Source: Alistipes timonensis (lineage in GTDB: Bacteria > Bacteroidota > Bacteroidia > Bacteroidales > Muribaculaceae). From it: a DNA stretch of 43,633 bases. The notes beneath the pieces are model-generated. The model was given only the letters and a program-made list of their open reading frames with translations, made no database searches and was not told where the DNA came from. The stretch covers positions 765,420 through 809,052 of the forward strand of contig JAMPHO010000001.1 of assembly GCA_023663385.1 (NCBI GenBank). The letters are read 5' to 3'. Within the stretch, counting starts at the first letter, position 1. The number at the start of each line of letters is the position of its first letter. This document shows positions 18,434 through 27,311 of the stretch, in pieces. Both the position numbers and the translations under genes were made by a program.

Positions 18434-21280
18434 TTAGTGGCGCATGCCGGGAGGGGGGCCGCCGGGGCCGCGGCGACCACCGGGGCCGCCGAAACCGCCG
18501 CGGGTGCGCGACTGGGGCTCGTTGCCTTTGCCGAAGGTGTTGAAGCGGTAGGTGAAGGTGAGCATGAAGTAGCGCGTGAGCGAGTTGTATTCGGTGTTGT
18601 CGATGTAGTTGGCCGACACCGTGCGGTTCACCGTCTGGCGCTGTTGCAGCAGGTCGTAGGCTTTGAGCTGTATGGTCGCGGCGTCGCCGGGGAGGAACTG
18701 GTAGGAGATGGAGGCGTTCCACATCCATTCGTTCTGCTCGTAGCCCGCGGCGTAGCCGGTGGAGGCGGTGTAGTTGAGGTCGGTCGCGAGTACGATGCCG
18801 AAGGGGGCGTACCAGGTGCCGTTGAATCCGCCGCCGTAGTTGTGGATTGTTGTGGAGGCGATGCGGTCGAGCGAGTTGTGGGAGAAGTTCACGCGGTAGC
18901 GGGGTCGGAGCTCCAGCTCAAGGTTCTTCGGGCGGAATGCTATGGAGGGGCTTTCGGCGAAGGTGAGCGTTCCGGCGCGGTTGAAGAGGTTGTTGTTGTA
19001 ACCGGCCGACTGGCGGTACATAACGAAAACGTTGTTGTTGAACGACCAGAGTTTCGAGGCACCGAGCGGCTGGGAGAACATATTCATGAGTCGCATATTC
19101 CACACGCCGTTGACGTTCTCGTAGGTGGTGACGCGTCCGCCGGAGTTGGCGTTCGACATCGTGCGCGAGATTATGGAGTTTTGCTCCAGCCCGGCGTTGA
19201 GCATGGTCATGATCGAGCGCTGGTGGTCCTGGTTGAAGCTCTGGTAGCGGAGCATTAGGTTGTGGCTGAAGGAGGGTTTCAGGCCGGGGTTACCGCGGAC
19301 CACGTTGAGGGGGTTGGAGTAGTCGGGCACGGGTTGCAGCTGGTTCATCGAGGGCTGCGAGGAGCGTCCGTTGTAGAACATCGTCAGCGAGGTCTGCTTC
19401 GACCATTTGTAACGGAAGCGGAGGAAGGGGGCGTAGTTCCACACCCATCGCTCGGGGATGCTCTTCTCGGAGCGGGTGAGGTTTTCGGATTTCGACATCG
19501 AGGGTACGGCGGCCACGCCCAACTCAAGGTTGTAGAGCTTCGACACCTTTTTGTAGCCCAGGCGTATTTCCTGGGTCATGAAGTCGTTGCGGAAGGAGTT
19601 GGAGAGGGTGTCGTTGTGGAGCCAGCCGTCGTAGACGGGGTCGCCCAGGGGGCCGTCGTGGTAGAAAATCTGCTGGCGGCTAACATCCTTGTCGGCGTTG
19701 TTCCAGCGGTACTGCACGCGGTAGCTCAGGGTGAGGAAGTTTCCGCGGGCCACGTCGCCCAGGGGCTCGGTCCAGCTCAGGCGGCCGGTGACGTTGTTGG
19801 CCCAGGTGTGCGACGAGGTAAGTTCGTCGTAGGAGTCTACCGAGTCGTTTTTAAGCCAGTTCTTGATGCGGTAGAAAACGTTGTGGGTGTAGGCTTCCTC
19901 ATCCTCGTGCACGTCGGAGAAGCGGTAGTTCGCCATCACGGAGAACGAGCGGCCTCGGCGCGAGCGGAAGTTGTGGTTGTATATGAGTCGTCCGCCGAAC
20001 TCCCATGACTTGCCGTTGGAAACGGAGTTGTTTCGGCTCTGGTTAACGAGCGCCTCGGGGGCTATGTAGCCGCTGTAGAGGGTGTCGGTGGCCAGCGACG
20101 CGGAGTTGTTCTGGTTGTACGACATATAGGGGCGGAAGTCGAAGGTGTTGAACGAGTCGGGCTTCCACTCCACGCGGAAGTCGGCGCGCACGTTGTGCCC
20201 CTTGTCGCGGGTGTCCTTGAAAGAGTTGTCGTAGGAGGCGGAGTCGGGGAAGAGGTATTCGCGGTTCTGGCGGGTGCGGGTGTGGAGGTTGGTGTGGGAG
20301 TAGAGCACGTTGCCCCCGACGCGTATTATTTCCTCCTTGCCAACGTTGAAGTTAATGCCGAACGACTGCGACTCGTTGATGCCCTGGCTCCCTCCGAAAC
20401 GGCGGAATCGGGAGCCGTTGCCGTCGGTGAATCCGAGGTCGTTGGTGTTGTTGGCCGAGCCGAGGAATGTGATTTGGTTGCCGTTCCAGAAGCGGTTGAT
20501 GTTGAAGTTGGCCTGGTAGCGGTCATCGGTGCCGTAGCCACCCTCGACGGTGCCGAACCAACCGTTCTTCATACCTTTCTTCACGGTGAGGTTGATCACG
20601 GTTTCGTCCTCGCCGTCGTCAACGCCGGTTAGGCGCGCCAGGTCGCTCTTGCGGTCGACAACCTGGAGCTTCTCCACCATGTTCACGGGGAGGTTCTTGG
20701 AGGCCACTTTGGGGTCGTCGGCGAAAAATTCCTTGCCGTCGATGAGGATTTTCGAAACTTCCTTGCCGTTGATGGTGATTTTGCCTTCGGAATCGACCTC
20801 GGCGCCGGGGAGACGCTTCAGCAGGTCCTCTACCACGGCGTTGGGCTGGGTCTTGTAGGAGTCGGCGTTGAACTCGATGGTGTCCTCCATAACCTTGATG
20901 GGGGTCTTTACGCCGATCACGGTAGTCTCCTGGAGCATCACGGAGGATTCGGTGACGCGCAGGGTGTCGGCATTGGCGTTGCGGCCATTGACGCGCACGT
21001 TGCGGAACGCCTTGTTGTAGCCGATGTATCCGGCCTCCACGATGTAGCTGCCGTTGTTTACGCCCGCTATGGTGAAGCGGCCGTTGAGGTCGGCGACTCC
21101 GCCGCGCACGAACGAGCTGTCCTTACGGGCGAGAATCCTTACTGTGGCGTCGGGCATTGCCTCCCCCTGGGGGTCGGTAACCACGCCTGATATGTTGTAT
21201 GCGGCGGCGGCGAGGGTCATGGCCGCCGCCGGGAGAAGCAACAAGCGTCGCATCGAGCCTGTCGGTCTGTTATGCGTCAT
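18434..21280 (-). CDS. Outer-membrane beta-barrel (TonB-dependent receptor-like) protein
   Basis: About 948 residues from the chosen ATG at 21280; a second in-frame ATG at 21253 (MRRLLLLPAAAMTLAAAA) would start right at the signal peptide. The frame continues upstream to 21553, but that part is not protein-like. Domains in order: signal peptide, carboxypeptidase-regulatory-like domain (ISGVVTDPQGEAMPDATVRI), a plug-like domain (LKRLPGAEVDSEGKITINGK ... DGKEFFADDPKVASKNLP), then a long barrel with many alternating strands. The tail is Gly/Pro/Arg-rich (GGFGGPGGRRGPGGPPPG). This matches the Bacteroidetes 'outer membrane beta-barrel' relatives of TonB receptors. No SusD-like partner is adjacent, so a Sus-type polysaccharide role is unlikely; the ligand is unknown. 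Confidence 0.85.
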   Translation of the reverse strand: MTHNRPTGSMRRLLLLPAAAMTLAAAAYNISGVVTDPQGEAMPDATVRILARKDSSFVRGGVADLNGRFTIAGVNNGSYIVEAGYIGYNKAFRNVRVNGRNANADTLRVTESSVMLQETTVIGVKTPIKVMEDTIEFNADSYKTQPNAVVEDLLKRLPGAEVDSEGKITINGKEVSKILIDGKEFFADDPKVASKNLPVNMVEKLQVVDRKSDLARLTGVDDGEDETVINLTVKKGMKNGWFGTVEGGYGTDDRYQANFNINRFWNGNQITFLGSANNTNDLGFTDGNGSRFRRFGGSQGINESQSFGINFNVGKEEIIRVGGNVLYSHTNLHTRTRQNREYLFPDSASYDNSFKDTRDKGHNVRADFRVEWKPDSFNTFDFRPYMSYNQNNSASLATDTLYSGYIAPEALVNQSRNNSVSNGKSWEFGGRLIYNHNFRSRRGRSFSVMANYRFSDVHEDEEAYTHNVFYRIKNWLKNDSVDSYDELTSSHTWANNVTGRLSWTEPLGDVARGNFLTLSYRVQYRWNNADKDVSRQQIFYHDGPLGDPVYDGWLHNDTLSNSFRNDFMTQEIRLGYKKVSKLYNLELGVAAVPSMSKSENLTRSEKSIPERWVWNYAPFLRFRYKWSKQTSLTMFYNGRSSQPSMNQLQPVPDYSNPLNVVRGNPGLKPSFSHNLMLRYQSFNQDHQRSIMTMLNAGLEQNSIISRTMSNANSGGRVTTYENVNGVWNMRLMNMFSQPLGASKLWSFNNNVFVMYRQSAGYNNNLFNRAGTLTFAESPSIAFRPKNLELELRPRYRVNFSHNSLDRIASTTIHNYGGGFNGTWYAPFGIVLATDLNYTASTGYAAGYEQNEWMWNASISYQFLPGDAATIQLKAYDLLQQRQTVNRTVSANYIDNTEYNSLTRYFMLTFTYRFNTFGKGNEPQSRTRGGFGGPGGRRGPGGPPPGMRH

Positions 21281-21497
21281 CTGATCTGGGAACTGAAAAA
21301 GTGGAAACCTTGTAATGAATGGAAACCAATTAATAGACCCCGCGCCGCGCGCAAGGTTTAAAGCATATATATATAAAAAGGAGTGAAGAGTGAAAAGTGA
21401 AGGGGAAAGGGGGGCTTCGCTGCCTTCGCTCGGCTTCCGCCTCGCGCACCTCGCGGACGGAAGGCGGGGAAAGAAAAGAGGGAAAGAGATAAAAAAA

Positions 21498-21524
21498 GCG
21501 CGCCTTTCCGGGGGAAGGGCGCGC
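21498..21524 (-). terminator. Terminator of the efflux-lpxA operon
   Basis: A 12-bp stem (GCGCGCCTTTCC / GGAAGGGCGCGC, one wobble) with a 3-base GGG loop. On the minus strand it is followed directly by seven Ts (21491-21497), a classical rho-independent terminator 22 bp after the lpxA stop. Confidence 0.93.
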
Positions 21525-21545
21525 AGGTGTATGGGGGAGGCTCCG

Positions 21546-22334
21546 TCAGTCAACCAGGTCGAGGGGGATGGCGACGATGCGGGAGTTGTTGGAACGGATG
21601 AAGTTGAGGATTTCGGAGCGGACTTCGGAGGGCTCGATGTCGGCCTCGATGCGGCGCATGGCGTTGTAAAGCGAGATACCGCTCTGGTAGATGTTGCGGT
21701 AAGCTTTGGCGATGTCGTCGATCTGCTGGTCGGTGAAATCCTTCTTGCGCATGATGTAGGCGTTGATGCCGAAGTAGGCGGCGGGGTTGTGGGCGATGAT
21801 CACATAGGGGGGCACGTTGCCGGAGATGCGGCAGCCACCCTTGATGAGCACCCATTTGCCAACCTTCGAGCCTTCGTGGAGCACGCAGTTGGAGGAGAGG
21901 ATGGAGCACTCGTCGATCTCGCAGTCGCCGGCCACGGTCACGCCGTTGCCGAGCACGCAGTGGCCCAGTACCTTGGTGTCGTGGCCAACGTGGGCGTCGG
22001 CCATGATGAAGGTGTCGGAACCGATCATGGTGGCGCCTTCGGGACGGATGCCGCGGTTTATTATGACGTGCTCGCGGATTACTACGTTATCGCCGATTTC
22101 GCAGCGGGTGTCCTCCCCTTTCCAGCGGAAGTCCTGGGGCTCGGCCCCAACGATCGCGCCCTGGAACACTCGGCACCCTTTCCCCATGGTGGTGCCTTTC
22201 ATAATGGAGGCGTAGGGGAAAATCTCGCAGTCGTCGCCGATTTCGACATTCTTGTCGATAAAGGCGAAGGGGTGGACCGTTACGTTGTTTCCGAGCTTGG
22301 CGGAGGGGTCAACGTGGGCAAGAGAACTAATCAT
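21546..22334 (-). CDS. lpxA: UDP-N-acetylglucosamine acyltransferase (lipid A synthesis)
   Basis: A 262-residue LpxA, which catalyses the first step of lipid A synthesis: transfer of a hydroxyacyl chain from acyl-ACP to the 3-OH of UDP-GlcNAc. The N-terminal two thirds are hexapeptide repeats of a left-handed beta-helix (for example AKLGNNVTVHPFAFIDKNVE). His118 in MADAHVGHD matches the catalytic His of E. coli LpxA (His125). The C-terminal helical domain (DQQIDDIAKAYRNIYQSG) is the usual LpxA one and argues against LpxD. The gene is not beside lpxC/fabZ or lpxD. It lies 28 bp after the outer-membrane factor gene of an RND pump, in the same direction and before a shared terminator. Confidence 0.93.
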   Translation of the reverse strand: MISSLAHVDPSAKLGNNVTVHPFAFIDKNVEIGDDCEIFPYASIMKGTTMGKGCRVFQGAIVGAEPQDFRWKGEDTRCEIGDNVVIREHVIINRGIRPEGATMIGSDTFIMADAHVGHDTKVLGHCVLGNGVTVAGDCEIDECSILSSNCVLHEGSKVGKWVLIKGGCRISGNVPPYVIIAHNPAAYFGINAYIMRKKDFTDQQIDDIAKAYRNIYQSGISLYNAMRRIEADIEPSEVRSEILNFIRSNNSRIVAIPLDLVD

Positions 22335-22362
22335 ATAAATTGTGTTTTAGATGGTTGGGGGG

Positions 22363-23760
22363 TTAACGGCCGCCACCGAGGCTCTGGTAGAGGCTGATGA
22401 GGGCGCGGTCGCGGGCGAGCTCGGTCGAGAGGTAGTTCATCTGGGCCGAGAGGAGCGACGACTGCGCGGTGAGCACTTCGAGGTAGGTTGTGGAGCCACC
22501 GTTGTAGGCGAAGAGGTCGTTGGTGTACTCTACGGCCTTGGAGAGGGCGTCGACCTGCTTTACCAGGAGAGTGGCCTTCTCGGTCTGCTTGTCGAAGTTG
22601 ACGATGTTGTCCTGCACTTCGGCGGCGGCGCTCAGGAGCTTGTAGCGGAAGTTGTTGAGGGCCTGCTGCTGCTGTGCCTTCGAGCCTTTGAGGTTGGCGA
22701 TGTTGGCGCCGCGGGAGAAGAGGGGCGCGGTGAGCGAGCCGACGAGGTTCTCGAACCATTTGCCGGGGTTCATGATGAAGGAGCCCACGGAGTTGGTGAA
22801 TCCGCCGTTGGAGGTGAACGAAAGCGAGGGGTAGAAGTTCGCGCGGGCCGAGTTGGTCGCGTAGTAGGCGGTCGCGAGGCTCTCCTCGGCGGCGCGCACG
22901 TCGGGGCGCTGGGCGAGTTCGCGCATAGGCACGCCGTCGCGGATAATGGCGGGGGCGCTCATATGGGCGTTGCCGGGGATGGCGTACTTGCGGGGGCTCT
23001 CGTTGAGCAGCAGGGCGAAGGTGTTGTTGGCGGCGTCGAGCGAGGCTTCAAGCTCGGCGATCTGGGCCAGGATGCTGTAGAGCTGGCCCTCGCTCTGCAC
23101 GACGGCGGCCTCGGTGGTGCGGCCGGCCTCCTTGAAGTCCTTCATTGTCTGCACGCTCTGCTTCCACAGCTCGGCGGTCTCGCGGGAGAGGGTGAGCTGC
23201 GATTCGAGGCAGGAGATGGAGTAGTAGGTGGTGGCTACCGCCCCGATTATCTGCGAGCGCACGGCCTGCTGGTAGTCCTGCTGGAGTCGCAGGGCGGCTT
23301 CGGCGCCGCGCTTGCGGTTGAGGGTCTTGCCGAACACGTCGAACTCCCAGGAAATCGACAGGGGTATGGTGTAGGTTTTCGACCACTCGTTCATCATGGG
23401 CACGTCGTGGAACTTCGAGAGGTTCCCCTGGGCCGAGAGGGCCACCGAGGGAAGGTAGCTGAGACGCGCGCCGAGCACGTTGGCGCGGGCCACCTCGACG
23501 TTGAGGCGTGCGTTTTCGAGGTCGTTGTTATTGACCAACGCGCGGGCAATGAAGTCCTGGAGCAGGGGGTCGGTGAACACCTGCTGCCACTGGAGGTTGC
23601 CGAAGGCGAGTGAGTCGGGGGTCTGTTTCGACACCTCGGCATACTCCCGGGTGTCGGGAGTATCCGTGGGCATGTCGAATTTCTTGTAAATGTGGCACGA
23701 CGAGAGCATCGACAGGGCAGCGCCTGTGGCCAGGGTCAGTGCTATTTTATTGGATTTCAT
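22363..23760 (-). CDS. RND efflux outer-membrane factor (TolC/OprM/NodT family lipoprotein)
   Basis: A 465-residue outer-membrane channel of a tripartite pump. The N-terminus is a lipoprotein signal (MKSNKIALTLATGAALSMLSSC) with the lipobox LSSC, so Cys22 would be lipidated. The rest has the two-fold repeat of long helical hairpins typical of the family: WQQVFTDPLLQDFIARALVNN in the first half and the matching RPDVRAAEESLATAYYATNSARANFYPSLSF in the second. The gene is 9 bp after the pump gene, so it is its cognate channel. lpxA follows after 28 bp. Confidence 0.95.
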   Translation of the reverse strand: MKSNKIALTLATGAALSMLSSCHIYKKFDMPTDTPDTREYAEVSKQTPDSLAFGNLQWQQVFTDPLLQDFIARALVNNNDLENARLNVEVARANVLGARLSYLPSVALSAQGNLSKFHDVPMMNEWSKTYTIPLSISWEFDVFGKTLNRKRGAEAALRLQQDYQQAVRSQIIGAVATTYYSISCLESQLTLSRETAELWKQSVQTMKDFKEAGRTTEAAVVQSEGQLYSILAQIAELEASLDAANNTFALLLNESPRKYAIPGNAHMSAPAIIRDGVPMRELAQRPDVRAAEESLATAYYATNSARANFYPSLSFTSNGGFTNSVGSFIMNPGKWFENLVGSLTAPLFSRGANIANLKGSKAQQQQALNNFRYKLLSAAAEVQDNIVNFDKQTEKATLLVKQVDALSKAVEYTNDLFAYNGGSTTYLEVLTAQSSLLSAQMNYLSTELARDRALISLYQSLGGGR

Positions 23761-23769
23761 CGGATGTTA

Positions 23770-26700
23770 TTAACGTGAGTACTGTTCGATTTCGCTCTCG
23801 ATGGCGTCGTTGTTGGTGTCGCGCCACTTCATCGGGGTAATCTTCTCCTGGATGAGCTGGAAGGCCACGAAGAGCGCGGGCACGAAGAAAATCTGGAGAA
23901 TCATACCGATAAGCATACCGCCTACCGAGCCTACGCCGAGGGCCTGGTTGCCGTTGGCGCCTACGCCGGAGGCGAACATCATGGGCAGAAGGCCGATGAT
24001 GAGGGCCAGCGAGGTCATAAGGATCGGGCGCAGACGGGCCTCGGCGCCGGAGATGGCGGCGTTGACTACCGACATACCCGTGCGGCGGCGTTCGAGGGCG
24101 AACTCAACGATAAGGATGGCGTTCTTGGCCAACAGACCTATAAGCATGATCAGCGCGATCTGCAGGTAGATGTTGTTGGAGATGTCGAACATTGTCGCGA
24201 AGAGGAACGAGCCCATAAGTCCGAACGGAATCGAGAGGATAACCGCCCAGGGGAGGATGTAGCTCTCGTACTGAGCCGACAGCAGCAGGTAGACGAACAG
24301 GAGGCAGAGGCCGAAGATGACGGCGGTGGAGTTGCCCGACTGGCTACCCTCCTCACGGGTCATACCGGCGTATTCGAAGCCGTAGCCGGTGGGGAGCGCC
24401 TGGGAGGCCACGCGGTCGATGGCGGCGAGGGCCTGGCCCGAGGAGTAGCCGGGGGCGGGATTACCGGTGACGGAAATCGAGGTGAAGAGGTTGAATCGGT
24501 TCAGAAGGTCGGGGCCGTAGGTCTTAGTGAGGGTCACGAAGTTCTCCAGCGAGGCCATCTTGCCCGAAGCGGAGCGCACCTTGATATTCTTGAGGCTCTC
24601 CTCGGAGACGCGTGCCTCGGGGGGCGCCTGCATCATCACGCGGTAAATCTTACCGAAGCGGTTGAAGTTCGACACATACATCGATCCGTAGTAGCCCTGG
24701 AGGGTTGTGAGGATGGTCGAAGTGCTGAGGCCTGCCTGCTGTGCCTTGGCGGCGTCGATGTCGATGCGGTACTGGGGGAAGGTGGGGTTGAAGGTGGTGT
24801 AGGCGAGCTGGATTTCAGGCTGGGCGTTGAGCTGCGCGAGGAAGTTCTGCACCACTGCGAAGAAGTCGTCGATCGAGCCGCCGGTCTTATCCTGCATCTT
24901 GAGCTCGAAACCGTTGGTCACGGAGTAGCCCGTGATCATAGGGGGCGCGAAAGCGATCACGCGGCCATCCTTGATGAGCTGGTTGGTCATGCCGTAAACG
25001 CGGCCGAGGATGGCGTCGACGTTCTCGGTTTTCTTGTCGCGCTCGCTCCAGTTCTTGAGCTTCACGATGAAGGTACCGTAGGTCGGGCCCTGTCCGGCCA
25101 CGAAGCTGTAGCCGAGAATCTTCTGGCTGAACTGCACCGCGGGGATCGACATAATGATTTTGTCGACGTTTTCCATAACCTCGGCGGTGCGCTCCTGGGA
25201 GGTACCGGCGGGCATGTCGACCATCACGAAGAACATACCCGTGTCCTCGTTGGGCACCAGGGCGGTGGGGGTCACGGCCATGCGCCATACGAGGATGGCC
25301 ATGGAGAGGCCGACGAACACGAAGCTCGTAACCTTGTGGCGGGTAAAGAAGGCAACCCACTTGTTATACTTGGCGAGCACCTTGGAGTATAAGCGCTCGA
25401 AGGATTCCTTGAACGCCTTGGTGAAGAGGCCGCAGATGGCGAGCACGCCGCAGATGATGGCGATCACGCCCTTGGCGATGTTCTCGAAGTCGAACCATCC
25501 GAGCACCATGAAGGTGATGGTGGCCACGAGGAGAGCGAATGTGATCAGCGGGAGCCAGAGGCGGTTCCAGCGCGAAGCGACGCTCTGGGCCATGGCCTGG
25601 CCGGCGGCCTTGTAGGCGTCGCCCATACGCTTGGCCAGGGGTTCCTGGTGTCCGTCGGTGTTGTGGGGTTTGAGGAAGATGGCGCAGAGCGCGGGGGAGA
25701 GGGTGAGGGCGTTCAGAGCGGAGAAGCCGATGGCGATCGCCATGGTAAGACCGAACTGCTGGTAGAAGATACCGGCGGTACCGGGCATGAACGACACGGG
25801 GATGAACACGAGCATCATGACCAGGGTGATGGAGATGATGGCGGTGCCGATTTCGCTCATGGCGTCGATGGCGGCTTTACGGGAGCTCTTGTACCCGGCG
25901 TCGAGCTTGGCGTGTACCGCCTCGACCACCACGATCGCGTCGTCGACCACAATCGCGATCGCGAGCACGAGGGCCGAGAGGGTGATGAGGTTCACCGAGA
26001 AGCCGATAATCTTAAGCACGAAGAAGGTGCCGACCAGGGCCACGGGGATGGCGATGGCGGGGATGAGGGTCGAGCGGATGTCGCCCAGGAAGAGGTAAAC
26101 CACGAAGAACACCAGGATGAATGCCTCGATGAGGGTGTGGAGCACCTTGTTGATCGAGGCGTAGAGGAAGTCGTTGTTGTTCATCGGGATGGCGAATGCG
26201 AGCCCCTCGGGGAGGTCCTTCTCCATCTTCTTAACCTCGGCAAGACAGTCGTTGATAATCTGGGTGGCGTTGGAGCCGGCGGTCTGGAACACCATACACA
26301 TCGAGCCGGGGAGGCCGTTGAGGGTGTTGGCGAAGTCGTAGGTCACCTTGCCGAGCTCGATGTCGGCCACGTCCTTGAGGTAGAGCACCTCGCCGTTGGA
26401 GCTGGTGCGCACCACGATGTTCTCGAATTCCTCGGGGGTCTCGTAGCGGCCGCGGTATTTAAGGGTGTACTGGAAGCTCTGGTCGCCCTGCGCGCCGAAC
26501 GAGCCGGGGGCGGCCTCGACGTTCTGGTCGGAGAGCACGGCGGCGATGTCGGTCGGGTTGAGGCCGTACTGGGCCATCACCTCGGGCTTGATCCAGATAC
26601 GCATCGAGTAGTCACCGCCGAAGCTCATGACGTCGCCGACGCCGTTGACGCGCTGGAGCACGGGGATGACGTTAATTTTCATGTAGTTGTCGATGAAGGC

Positions 26701-27159
26701 CATATCGTAGCCGTCGGGGTCCTCGCTGTAGAGGGCCACGCCGACGAGCATTGACGACTGGCGCTTCTGGGTGAGCACGCCCACCTTGGTAACCTCGGCG
26801 GGGAGGAGGTTCTGGGCCTTAGCCACGCGGTTCTGCACGTCGACGGCGGCCATGTCGGGGTCGAAGCCCTGCTTGAAGTGCACGCTGATGTTGGCCGAGC
26901 CGGTGTTGGTGGCGGTCGATTCGATGTAGGTCATGCCCTCGGCGCCGTTGATCGACTCTTCGAGGGGGGCGATCACGGAGTTGAGCACGGCCTGGGCGTT
27001 GGCGCCGCTGTAGGTAGTTGACACCGAGATGGTCGGCGGTGCGATGTCGGGGTACTGGGTCACGGGGAGCGACGCCAGGCCGATGATGCCGAGCAGGACG
27101 ATGAAGATTGATATAACCGTCGATAGCACCGGGCGGTTAATGAATGTATCGAGTTTCAT
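23770..27159 (-). CDS. RND multidrug efflux permease (HAE-1/AcrB family) with extra central membrane segments
   Basis: A 1129-residue proton-driven inner-membrane pump. The N-terminus MKLDTFINRPVLSTVISIFIVLLGIIGL is the usual first helix. The proton-relay Asp pair is read in VVDDAIVVVEAV, and the matching Lys in LIGLLAKNAILIVEF. Two large periplasmic porter regions follow the first and seventh helices. The protein is ~80 residues longer than E. coli AcrB (1049). The excess lies mid-protein, after KPHNTDGHQEP: an inserted stretch (~residues 530-605) with two hydrophobic segments (LWLPLITFALLVATITFMVL and GVIAIICGVLAICGLF). It is the middle gene of the adaptor-pump-channel operon. The substrate cannot be predicted. 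Confidence 0.95.
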   Translation of the reverse strand: MKLDTFINRPVLSTVISIFIVLLGIIGLASLPVTQYPDIAPPTISVSTTYSGANAQAVLNSVIAPLEESINGAEGMTYIESTATNTGSANISVHFKQGFDPDMAAVDVQNRVAKAQNLLPAEVTKVGVLTQKRQSSMLVGVALYSEDPDGYDMAFIDNYMKINVIPVLQRVNGVGDVMSFGGDYSMRIWIKPEVMAQYGLNPTDIAAVLSDQNVEAAPGSFGAQGDQSFQYTLKYRGRYETPEEFENIVVRTSSNGEVLYLKDVADIELGKVTYDFANTLNGLPGSMCMVFQTAGSNATQIINDCLAEVKKMEKDLPEGLAFAIPMNNNDFLYASINKVLHTLIEAFILVFFVVYLFLGDIRSTLIPAIAIPVALVGTFFVLKIIGFSVNLITLSALVLAIAIVVDDAIVVVEAVHAKLDAGYKSSRKAAIDAMSEIGTAIISITLVMMLVFIPVSFMPGTAGIFYQQFGLTMAIAIGFSALNALTLSPALCAIFLKPHNTDGHQEPLAKRMGDAYKAAGQAMAQSVASRWNRLWLPLITFALLVATITFMVLGWFDFENIAKGVIAIICGVLAICGLFTKAFKESFERLYSKVLAKYNKWVAFFTRHKVTSFVFVGLSMAILVWRMAVTPTALVPNEDTGMFFVMVDMPAGTSQERTAEVMENVDKIIMSIPAVQFSQKILGYSFVAGQGPTYGTFIVKLKNWSERDKKTENVDAILGRVYGMTNQLIKDGRVIAFAPPMITGYSVTNGFELKMQDKTGGSIDDFFAVVQNFLAQLNAQPEIQLAYTTFNPTFPQYRIDIDAAKAQQAGLSTSTILTTLQGYYGSMYVSNFNRFGKIYRVMMQAPPEARVSEESLKNIKVRSASGKMASLENFVTLTKTYGPDLLNRFNLFTSISVTGNPAPGYSSGQALAAIDRVASQALPTGYGFEYAGMTREEGSQSGNSTAVIFGLCLLFVYLLLSAQYESYILPWAVILSIPFGLMGSFLFATMFDISNNIYLQIALIMLIGLLAKNAILIVEFALERRRTGMSVVNAAISGAEARLRPILMTSLALIIGLLPMMFASGVGANGNQALGVGSVGGMLIGMILQIFFVPALFVAFQLIQEKITPMKWRDTNNDAIESEIEQYSR

Positions 27160-27311
27160 CTGTGATGTTGCTGTTTTCTTATTTTGAGGCTTTTTTGAGC
27201 GCTTTTTCCAATTCTCACAGGTAACGATGCCCGCATCGCTCCCTATTCAAATTAAGGAAAGCATCTCAAAACGGCTCTCAAAATCTATCGGAAAAAATTT
27301 TAAACAGTTTC

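Noticed and set aside
21281..21553. 91-residue upstream extension of the beta-barrel protein
   Set aside because: It overlaps the lpxA 3' end and its terminator; the true signal peptide begins at 21253-21280.
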